From the NCBI GenBank assembly GCA_031257955.1, contig JAIRNQ010000275.1, positions 1-21,887 on the forward strand: DNA of 21,887 nucleotides, in the 5' to 3' direction. Made by a program: the position numbers and the translations under genes. Below, piece by piece: positions 6,401-12,769 of this stretch. The notes under the pieces were generated by a model. It did not search any database, was not told the DNA's origin, and was given only the letters and a program-made list of their open reading frames with translations. Source of the DNA: Deltaproteobacteria bacterium. Lineage in GTDB: Bacteria; Desulfobacterota; Desulfarculia; Adiutricales; Adiutricaceae. Position 1 is the stretch's first letter. The number at the start of each line of letters is the position of its first letter.

Positions 6401-7957
6401 ATGATCCGCTATTTTTGCCAAATATTATATTTAACCGTCCTTCCCGTAGCCTTTTTGGCCGGTTGCGTGGCCATGGCTTCCGGCCCGGATCCGCTGGTCA
6501 CGGATTTTCCCGAAGGGAGTACCCTGCGGGCGGACGTTTGGCGTTTGGCCGGTTGGCTGGGTCCGGCCCAGGCCCGTTCCGCCGGGGCCAAACCGCAAGG
6601 GGATCTCTTTTGGCGGGAAGCTTTCGTGCCTCGGGGGGAGGGCTTGCCCCCAACCAGGCTGGCCATGGGTTTTTCCGACGCCCTTTCGTCCTGGCCCATG
6701 GCCCTGGAGGTGGAATGCCAAACTTCCGGACCCGACGGGACCCCGGATACGATCGTAATCACCGATGCCAGGCCCTTTGGCCAGGACAACCTCGCGGCGG
6801 AACCCAGTCCCCTCGAAACGGCCAGCGGCCCTGGGGAGACGCCGGGCCCTGGGCGCCCCAAAATTGGGCCCACTGGGCCCACTGTACCCATTGACGCGGC
6901 CGGTACCAACCAAAGGACCGACCAAAGGGCCAACCGGCACCAACCGGGGGCCGGGGACTTCACTCCGAGCCAAAGGGTACTGGAAAGTTGCTTGGCCAAG
7001 GCCAAAGAAACGTTGGCGTCAGGGCCATATTTTGAGCCCTTCGATTGGGAGCCCTTGGAGGATGGCCTTTGGCGGGCCCAGACCCTGGCCCGTTACGGAC
7101 CCCGGCTGGGCACGAAAGAGATCGTTTTGGTCAGGGCCTCGCCGGACCGCTTCAGACTGGCCCCTTACCACGAATCCGAGCTGGAGACTTGGAAGAATTC
7201 CCCAGGCACCATTAAGGCCTGGGCCAAACGGCTTCCGGAAGCGCCTTTTTTGATTAACGGAGGCCAGTATTATCCAAACCGAAACTATATGGGGACCCTA
7301 AGACGCCAAGGCAAGGACATCGGCGGTCCAGAACACAAGTCCTATAAGGGCTTTTGGGTCCAGGATCCCCTCCCGGAGACTGGAAGCCCGTTGGCTTCCG
7401 ATGCCCCCTCGCTAGCCTCCGACCGGCCGGCGACCGACCGGCCGGCACCCGTTAGCCCGGCAGCCGCCTTGGTGGACCGGGAAACCTTGTCGCCCGGTGA
7501 GTTGGGCCCCGAAGGCTATGGCACGGTTATCCAGTCCTACATGGTTCTGGACCGGCTCGGCCGGATCCGGGTCAAGACTACCGAGCTCTTGGCCAGTAGG
7601 GCCGTTCTCGGCTTTGATCGGGACGGCTGGGCCGTTTGCGTAGCCGTCAAAGGGGCCATAACCATGTCGGATCTGGCTCTCTTGAGCTCAAAGCTGGGCC
7701 TGGTCTCGGCCTTGGGCCTAGATGGGGGACTGGAAACACAGCTGGCCTTTAACGGCCAAAACGGCCCCGAAGTCGAATACGGTCGCCACGCCAACAATTT
7801 TTTGGGTAATTTTTTGGTTGACGATCTGAGCCCTTCGCTTCCCTCGGTCATAGCCTTTGAGCGTCTGCCCAAAGCCGAGAGCCTCCCCGCCGGCGAACCG
7901 CCTCGGGGTCAGGACGGGGGGCCGGATACGGTACCGACTGAAGGTGTGGCCGATTGA
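6401..7957 (+). CDS. Lipoprotein with phosphodiester glycosidase (NAGPA/DUF2233-type) domain
   Basis: The 518-residue protein starts with a lipoprotein signal (MIRYFCQILYLTVLPVAFLAGC; lipobox LAGC, lipidated Cys22), so it should be anchored outside the inner membrane. Residues about 210–460 resemble the phosphodiester glycosidase domain (PF09992), with INGGQYYPNRN near 285 and the C-terminal GLDGGLETQLAFNGQ near 440, the equivalent of the family's DGG core. Relatives uncap phosphate-linked sugars or act in cell-envelope metabolism; the substrate here is unknown. Two low-complexity inserts interrupt it: a Pro/Gly/Thr-rich one at about 130–190 and one at about 327–370 that splits the catalytic domain. 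Both are encoded by short GC-rich repeats. ATG at 6401 is the only sensible start, though the ribosome site is poor. A third of the N-terminal half is unassigned. Confidence 0.72.
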   Translation: MIRYFCQILYLTVLPVAFLAGCVAMASGPDPLVTDFPEGSTLRADVWRLAGWLGPAQARSAGAKPQGDLFWREAFVPRGEGLPPTRLAMGFSDALSSWPMALEVECQTSGPDGTPDTIVITDARPFGQDNLAAEPSPLETASGPGETPGPGRPKIGPTGPTVPIDAAGTNQRTDQRANRHQPGAGDFTPSQRVLESCLAKAKETLASGPYFEPFDWEPLEDGLWRAQTLARYGPRLGTKEIVLVRASPDRFRLAPYHESELETWKNSPGTIKAWAKRLPEAPFLINGGQYYPNRNYMGTLRRQGKDIGGPEHKSYKGFWVQDPLPETGSPLASDAPSLASDRPATDRPAPVSPAAALVDRETLSPGELGPEGYGTVIQSYMVLDRLGRIRVKTTELLASRAVLGFDRDGWAVCVAVKGAITMSDLALLSSKLGLVSALGLDGGLETQLAFNGQNGPEVEYGRHANNFLGNFLVDDLSPSLPSVIAFERLPKAESLPAGEPPRGQDGGPDTVPTEGVAD

Positions 7958-8279
7958 ACGGACGTGTGACCGGCTGGGGGTTTGGCCGGTGAAAATGAAT
8001 TGTCGATTGGCTAAGCGGAGCGGTTTTTCCTTGGCCCGCGAGCCTAGAGACTCCCCGGATTTAGCATCCTTTTTGAACCTAAACATTGTTTAATTTATGT
8101 CTTTCAACTGGTTACCTGCTTAGATAAGTGTAGAAAGATTATTTAAAGCATAATAATTAAAGCAATAAAGCTGGATTAAAAGTAGTAAAACTAATAATAT
8201 TTATCTCTCTAGTTATAATATCAACGATGTTATAAAAGACCATTGTTTTTTAACTGTTAAAAAATAATCCCAGATCTAG
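7958..8279. other. Spacer, GC-rich then sharply AT-rich, no gene
   Basis: The first 130 bases match the surrounding composition and contain only a 6-bp GC stem near 7972–7993. From about 8085 the sequence becomes strongly AT-rich. I see no frame, RNA gene or terminator with a U-tract here. Confidence 0.55.
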
Positions 8280-8285
8280 TATAAT
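8280..8285 (+). promoter_or_regulatory. Perfect -10 box (TATAAT)
   Basis: TATAAT lies at the edge of the AT-rich spacer. No good -35 sits at 17 bases; TGTTAA at 8255–8260 is the nearest at 19. Initiation near 8292 would give a leader of about 140 bases covering the three hairpins at 8314–8400. Confidence 0.4.
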
Positions 8286-8313
8286 ATCTCCGAACGTGGT
8301 TGATCCAACTTGA

Positions 8314-8400
8314 GGCAACCGTTTTCGTTGCCAAAACTCGGATGAATCGCTTTTGGGCGGAAGAGGTCGCCCCAAGACGGGAACCGTTTACGAGTTCCCG
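8314..8400 (+). promoter_or_regulatory. Hairpin-rich 5' leader of the nucleosidase-like gene
   Basis: Three consecutive stems can be drawn: GGCAAC/GTTGCC (8314–8319 with 8327–8332), GGGCG/CGCCC (8355–8359 with 8368–8372) and CGGGAAC/GTTCCCG (8378–8384 with 8394–8400). A seven-codon frame starting at 8401 ends in a TAA that overlaps the Shine-Dalgarno sequence of the gene. It matches no riboswitch class I can recall. It could be a cis-regulatory RNA. Confidence 0.35.
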
Positions 8401-8422
8401 ATGGCTAAAGTTTTTGTGCTTT

Positions 8423-8428
8423 AAGGAG
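8423..8428 (+). promoter_or_regulatory. Shine-Dalgarno AAGGAG selecting a TTG start
   Basis: AAGGAG is seven bases from TTG at 8436. The nearer ATG at 8431 is in another frame and only two bases away from the site, so TTG is the start used. Confidence 0.75.
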
Positions 8429-8435
8429 TCATGAT

Positions 8436-9173
8436 TTGTCCGCCAACAACCGGCTTGGCCCCAAAGAGGTTTTAATCTTTACCTCAACGCCCAACGAATA
8501 CCGCTCCGTTTCAGGCTATGTTGGCCGCCAGAAGTTCGAGAAATTGGCCCCGTCGGTAATCAACTGCGGAGCGGGAAGGATCCACGCGACATTTTCGGTC
8601 GCCAACGAACTGACCCCCAGGTTGGCCGCCAATACTCCCCCGATAGCCATGGTCGGCGCCGGGACTTCTGGCTCGCTCTCTCTACACCTCAAACAGGGCG
8701 ACGTCATAGTTTCCAACTCGGCCATAATCACGGATTGGCGGATGGAGAACGAAGACGAGGTTTTGCTTAGCCCTTACGGCGTATTCGAATACTTGGCCCT
8801 GGACCCCCCGCATCTTGAAAAGATGGTCATCGAATGCCGCCATCCACTGATCGTGGGCCTCATGGAAAAACTTCCGCCGAATGGTTTTCAACGGGGACGC
8901 CTTCTGACTTCGGAAGCTTTCGTCAGCGGAAAAACCCGCAAGCTGAAACTTGGATCCGACTTTGGTTGCTTGGCCTGCGACATGGAGAGTGGCGTCTACG
9001 GCCACCTGGGCAATCGCCTGGTCAACGTGCCTTGGTTTAACGTCAGGGTGGTGGCCGATACCTTGGATGAAACTCTGGGCGATTATTTTGCCAAAGAACG
9101 GGACATGACTGATATTTTAGCCCAAAAAATAGTAGAAATTCTTCAAATTTTTGATTCTTCCCTTGATGAATAA
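8436..9173 (+). CDS. Nucleoside phosphorylase / MTA-SAH nucleosidase superfamily protein
   Basis: The 245-residue protein has the PNP_UDP_1 fold signature: an N-terminal strand ending in STPNEYRSV (E21 aligns with the catalytic Glu12 of E. coli MTA/SAH nucleosidase), a central GAGTSGSLSLHLKQGDVIVS, and the purine/ribose-site CDMESGVYG (M183, E184) followed by FNVRVVADT, whose Asp matches the catalytic Asp197. The family cleaves or phosphorolyses N-glycosidic bonds of nucleosides in the cytosol. The retained Glu/Asp residues suggest an active nucleosidase, but the substrate cannot be read from sequence and identity to classic Pfs/MTAN looks low. Translation begins at TTG with a strong ribosome site. 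The gene stands alone between AT-rich spacers behind a structured leader. A role in methylthioadenosine salvage, or in nucleotide-based signalling or defence, is possible. Confidence 0.72.
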   Translation: MSANNRLGPKEVLIFTSTPNEYRSVSGYVGRQKFEKLAPSVINCGAGRIHATFSVANELTPRLAANTPPIAMVGAGTSGSLSLHLKQGDVIVSNSAIITDWRMENEDEVLLSPYGVFEYLALDPPHLEKMVIECRHPLIVGLMEKLPPNGFQRGRLLTSEAFVSGKTRKLKLGSDFGCLACDMESGVYGHLGNRLVNVPWFNVRVVADTLDETLGDYFAKERDMTDILAQKIVEILQIFDSSLDE

Positions 9174-9537
9174 GTTAACAAGTAAGATTATCAGTTTAGA
9201 AAAAAGTTTTTAAAGTACAGTCCATTAATATAATGATCAAACAGGCATAATTAACATGTGATAATTTAAATTATCGCAATTACGTAAATTTCATTCATTA
9301 AATAAATATATTTACAATGTCTAAACATTTCTGATGTGACAATAAAGACTAGCCAAAGCTTAAAAAAGGTTCTGATTAGCTAGAAAGACATAGTTTATTA
9401 TTTCTTGAATATTGTCACGTCTTTTTAGAATATATTTATTTTTTGATTAAATTAATATAAAAAATTAGTTAAAACCTAGCTATATCTATCCTCTATATAG
9501 ATGTAATGAACATTAATTTGTCTTTTAATTGGATAAA
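9174..9537. other. Very AT-rich spacer, no gene
   Basis: Long A/T tracts fill this stretch, with no coding frame of note and no GC-stem terminator for the upstream gene. Several TATAAT-like hexamers occur by composition alone, so none is singled out. It contrasts sharply with the GC-rich genes on either side. Confidence 0.6.
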
Positions 9538-9544
9538 AAGGAGG
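9538..9544 (+). promoter_or_regulatory. Shine-Dalgarno AAGGAGG selecting a GTG start
   Basis: A perfect AAGGAGG lies five bases before GTG at 9550. A TTG at 9529 in the same frame lies upstream of this site and would place the Shine-Dalgarno inside the gene. Confidence 0.8.
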
Positions 9545-9549
9545 ATATT

Positions 9550-10425
9550 GTGCCTTTAAGACTGGTCAGTGAAGACATAGTGGCTATGAAAGTTGATGCC
9601 GTGGTTAACGCCGCCAACAACCAGCTAGCCATGGGTGGGGGAGTCTGCGGGGCGATTTTTCGGGCGGCCGGGGCTAGCGAACTGTCACAAGAATGCCAAG
9701 CCTTGGGCGGCTGCAAAACCGGGGAATCGGTCATCACCGAAGCCTATAACCTGCCGGTTAAAAAAATCATCCACACCGTTGGGCCCGTCTGGTATGGCGG
9801 CAACTCCGGCGAAAGGAAACAGTTGGCTTCCTGTTACCTAAGCAGCCTGAGGCTGGCCAAACAGCATGGTCTGATGTCCGTGGCCTTTCCCCTGATCTCC
9901 TCCGGGATCTTTGGCTACCCCCGGCAAGCCGCCGCCATGGTGGCCGTCGAGTCCATAACCGAATTCTTGGCCGAAGACCCCGACATGGAAGTCTATTTAA
10001 TAATCCTGGGCTCGAAAGGCGAGTTTCTCGATGAGGATTTATTGTCCAATATCTACAAAATTGAAGCCATAAACTATGATTGCGACAATAAACCCTACGA
10101 TGAGCAGCTGGGCACCCAAATCGCTAACTTGATGCTCCTAAAAGGCATAAAGCAGCCAAACCTGGCCGCCAAAGCCAACCTGAAGACAGTGGAGCTGAGA
10201 AACATCCTTTATGGGGCCGAGGTCAGCCACTCGAAACTTCTCTCCATCGCCATAGGCCTTGAGCTAGACAAGGACGAGATCGGACACCTTTTGGCCTATG
10301 AAGGTCCCTGGCCGGTGGCCGATAAACGCCTCCAATTGGCCACCTTCTTTATGGAGAAAGGTAAGACTGACATCCATAAAATTAACCTAAACAATTATGC
10401 TCTGGACTTTCAAACGCTGCCCTAA
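9550..10425 (+). CDS. Macro-domain protein with C-terminal HTH-like helical domain
   Basis: The 291-residue protein opens with a macro domain (about residues 1–165), the fold that binds ADP-ribose and in many members removes acetyl or ADP-ribosyl groups. Diagnostic segments are DAVVNAANNQLAMGGGV, IIHTVGPVWYGG and FPLISSGIFGYP. The remaining 120 residues form a helical domain (IANLMLLKGIKQPNLAAKA, then LLSIAIGLELDKDEIGHLL) resembling the XRE-like tail seen on macro proteins of Firmicutes, where a DNA-binding or oligomerisation role has been supposed. The start is the GTG at 9550. No DarT-like toxin or sirtuin gene is adjacent, so a DarG antitoxin role is not supported. It stands alone after an AT-rich spacer, suggesting horizontal gain. 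The macro assignment is firm; activity is not. Confidence 0.88.
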   Translation: MPLRLVSEDIVAMKVDAVVNAANNQLAMGGGVCGAIFRAAGASELSQECQALGGCKTGESVITEAYNLPVKKIIHTVGPVWYGGNSGERKQLASCYLSSLRLAKQHGLMSVAFPLISSGIFGYPRQAAAMVAVESITEFLAEDPDMEVYLIILGSKGEFLDEDLLSNIYKIEAINYDCDNKPYDEQLGTQIANLMLLKGIKQPNLAAKANLKTVELRNILYGAEVSHSKLLSIAIGLELDKDEIGHLLAYEGPWPVADKRLQLATFFMEKGKTDIHKINLNNYALDFQTLP

Positions 10426-10556
10426 CGCCGGCGAAGTTCAAGTTTAGCCCAGTTTAGGCTCTAATTTGTCTAAAAGTCTTTTTGCCTTCTGAGACCCAAA
10501 ATATGAGGATTAATATTACCCAGTATCGCTATAAAGTCGCTTTATCATAACCTAGT

Positions 10557-10610
10557 GCCTCTCCCGCTTTTCCAAAGAGTCACTAACCAAATCGCTTCCC
10601 AAACCGACCC
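10557..10610 (+). repeat. Imperfect 54-bp direct repeat, copy A
   Basis: It aligns without gaps to 10972–11025. Both begin GCCTCTCCC and share AACCAAATCG and CAAACCGACCC at the same offsets, with divergence between these blocks. The spaced conserved blocks look more like protein-binding sites or an old duplication than chance. Confidence 0.6.
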
Positions 10611-10971
10611 ACTGGGCGAGGCCAGGGTAGGTCTCGCTCCAGGCCAGCCGCGTCCCGCCCGAACCCCCGCTTTACCTTGCCCAATGGCCTAGATTCTTTC
10701 CAGTTTTATCTTAACTTATCCAAAAAATATGGTTTAACCGATTTGGTAATATCCAAAGTAGACCATGACCTTTCAGCTTTAAAATCAACATTAACTATAG
10801 ATTTTTATAATAAAAGCTGAAACTTGCGACTTTGCGCTAAATCTGGCCGCATCTCAAAATCATCCCAGAGGGTAAAAAGTCCCCGATTGAAATATAAAAA
10901 AGTAACTAAAGACAACTTAAACGTAAAAAAATAAAGATTAAACTTATTAAAGTCTCTTTAGCCAATCTTTA

Positions 10972-11025
10972 GCCTCTCCCTCTTTCTCAAGGAACCACAA
11001 ACCAAATCGGCGACCAAACCGACCC
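10972..11025 (+). repeat. Imperfect 54-bp direct repeat, copy B
   Basis: This is the second copy, 415 bp after copy A. The bases just before both copies are also T-rich with TTTA motifs, so the duplication may have been larger and decayed. Confidence 0.6.
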
Positions 11026-11280
11026 GGCACACCTAGCTCTCACAAGCTTTTGAGGAGGCCGGCTACCAAACGTTTGTAAATAAATTTTATAGAACCTATA
11101 CGATTTAATCGTAGCTTGTTCACAAAAAATTAACCTCTTTCCGATAAGATACTATCATGTTTTTGATTTGGTCCCAGCGCGGCGAGATGTCCGAGAGGTT
11201 TTGGAATGAACCCCGTGGAAATGGCGATTTCTTGGTGGCGCATGGATGCCACTTAGAGCCCTTGAGAGGCCCAGAGAGGC

Positions 11281-11640
11281 CTTTGGGGAGCTGAGACGCG
11301 TTCCTGGAAGGCCCGTGGACGGCCTGAGAGGCTCTCTGAGGCCTTGGTAGAGCCGAGAGGCTAGGGGTATAGCGGGAAGGTTGGAGGGCGCGACTGGGAG
11401 GCTGTGAGGGGCCTTGGGAGGGCCTTGGAGATCCGGGAGGTGAGACGCGTTCATGGAAGGCCCGTGGACGGCCTGAGAGGCTCTCTGAGGCCTTGGTAGG
11501 GCCGAGTGGGTGGGGGAGTAGCGGGAAGGCTGGAGGGCGCGACTGGGAGGCTCTCTGAGCGGCCTTGGGAGGGCCGAGAGGCTAGGGAGGTAGCGGGAAG
11601 GTTGGAGGGCGCGACTGGGAGGCTCTGAGCGGCCTTGGGA
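11281..11640 (+). repeat. GC-rich compound tandem repeat (149-bp and 72-bp periods)
   Basis: A 59-bp module starting GAGACGCGTTC occurs at 11293 and again at 11442 with two differences. A 33-bp module starting AGCGGGAAGG occurs at 11371–11403, 11520–11552 and 11592–11624 with at most one difference. Spacings are 149 and 72 bp. The plus strand is rich in GGG runs, and several pieces are self-complementary (AGGCC/GGCCT around 7 bases). Minus-strand frames through it are Pro/Ser-rich, but 149 is not a multiple of three and stops intervene, so I regard it as non-coding. Confidence 0.82.
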
Positions 11641-11659
11641 GGGACAGGCGGTGAGCTAC

Positions 11660-12342
11660 ACCGGGATGGCACTAATATTATGTAATTTCTCAATAAGGCA
11701 CTTTTTTATGGCATCTAAAATGGGTCAGGAAATGAAAGGGTGGAATATGGGATAACTTTACAGTTTTATAATAAAGAGTAGAGAAACGATCCGCCGGCCG
11801 GAGCTTTTCGTGTTTGCGATCGACTCGTCGTCTGAAAAGGGCTCGCGATAGTTGGGAACGGTGGCACCGGCAAGCAGAGGTGACTGGCCAAGAGCCTGAT
11901 ATAACATAAAAATCACCGTTTAGGACAAAAAAGTTGCCTCAAATATTATTAAGTTTAAGATAAAAATTGGCAATAAAATATATGTTTTAGTGCTATAATA
12001 ATAAATATTAAGAGGCTAAAGAATTTTTTAAATAAAATTATTAGCCTTGGGTTTGGATGGGGGATAAACATAACGGGCTTTCCGAATGTTGGTCAGGGGA
12101 GTGACTGGGAAGGGACTATAGTTGGGGACCGGGTAGAAATTGGAAATGCAAAAAGATATTAGAGAGATACAACGTTTGTTTATTTGGCCAGTAACGATTT
12201 TTTTGCAATGCGAATAAAGAATAGATAAAATAAAACTGGAGGTTTGATGAAGGATTGACAGACTGGGGATTGTATGGAACGATTTGGCATGATTATGCTG
12301 AATTAGGTACTTGGAATGCGGCCCAGTTTTACGAACCGCCAT
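11660..12342. other. Non-coding region, plus strand G-rich
   Basis: No gene is supported. The plus strand is markedly G-rich (40 G against 13 C in 12061–12180). A minus-strand frame of 141 codons at 12028–12453 lacks any family resemblance or ribosome site and is probably a by-product of that skew. AT-rich patches lie near 11920–12050. Confidence 0.55.
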
Positions 12343-12376
12343 CGGGGTCCCAGGGTACTTCGACCCTGGGACTCCG
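12343..12376. other. Strong hairpin, 14-bp stem
   Basis: CGGGGTCCCAGGGT pairs with ACCCTGGGACTCCG (one G·T) around the loop ACTTCG. This is the most stable isolated stem in the 2.3-kb gap. Neither side has a proper T-tract, so it is not a standard terminator. It could be part of an untranslated RNA or a protein-binding site. Confidence 0.6.
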
Positions 12377-12668
12377 TTTAGTCTTGCGGCCGGTTTGGAG
12401 GTAACCGGAGGGGCGGGAGTCGTGATTTGGCTAGAAGGTTGATAGGGTGGCAAAACCAGCTAAGTTGTCAGAGGTCCGCAAATTTCGTTTGTGGTTGGGG
12501 GGCGTCGTTGAACTGGGCTCACCAAGGAAGGGGCTTTGGGCCTTAATCAAGGTTGGGACAACGGAAGATTGGGACTTGTGGAATGGAATAAAATAAGTAT
12601 TGAGATAGTATAAATTGGGACAGAAGTTGATTTAATTAGATAATAAAATGATAAGGAAAGGGTAAAAT

Positions 12669-12708
12669 TTGGTTTAGGTTGGTTTAGATTGGTATAGGTT
12701 GGTAAGAT
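12669..12708 (+). repeat. Four tandem 10-bp repeats upstream of the hybrid kinase gene
   Basis: TTGGTTTAGG, TTGGTTTAGA, TTGGTATAGG and TTGGTAAGAT follow one another directly, ending 61 bp before the kinase start. A 10-bp period puts each copy on about the same face of the helix, as in arrays bound by a cooperative regulator. It may also be simple sequence drift in a G/T-rich tract. Confidence 0.6.
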
Positions 12709-12769
12709 TAGCGGTAGTTAGCCAAATGGGAAGATAAGACCGGGCCTGGATAATCCGGGCGAGGATGCG

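Larger units (their letters stand above)
10426..11150. other. Non-coding region, plus strand C-rich
   Basis: No frame here has a family resemblance. AT-rich stretches alternate with C-rich ones; in 10561–10680 I count 50 C against 26 G. It contains the two imperfect 54-bp direct repeats listed separately. No terminator for the macro gene is obvious. Confidence 0.6.

Noticed and set aside
9550..10425. DarG antitoxin of a DarTG system
   Set aside because: No DarT-like gene adjoins it, and the C-terminal domain resembles the helical tail of Firmicutes macro proteins rather than that of DarG.
11155..11693. Two Pro/Ser-rich minus-strand frames as a repeat protein gene
   Set aside because: The 149-bp period breaks the frame, stops intervene, and there is no signal peptide or ribosome site.
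12028..12453. Minus-strand 141-codon frame
   Set aside because: No recognisable family and no ribosome site; the lack of stops is explained by the strong strand skew of the region.
10426..12769. Chromosomal replication origin
   Set aside because: Skew switch and AT-rich DNA are suggestive, but I see no cluster of DnaA boxes and no dnaA, dnaN, parA or mnmG nearby; kept only as a finding to test.
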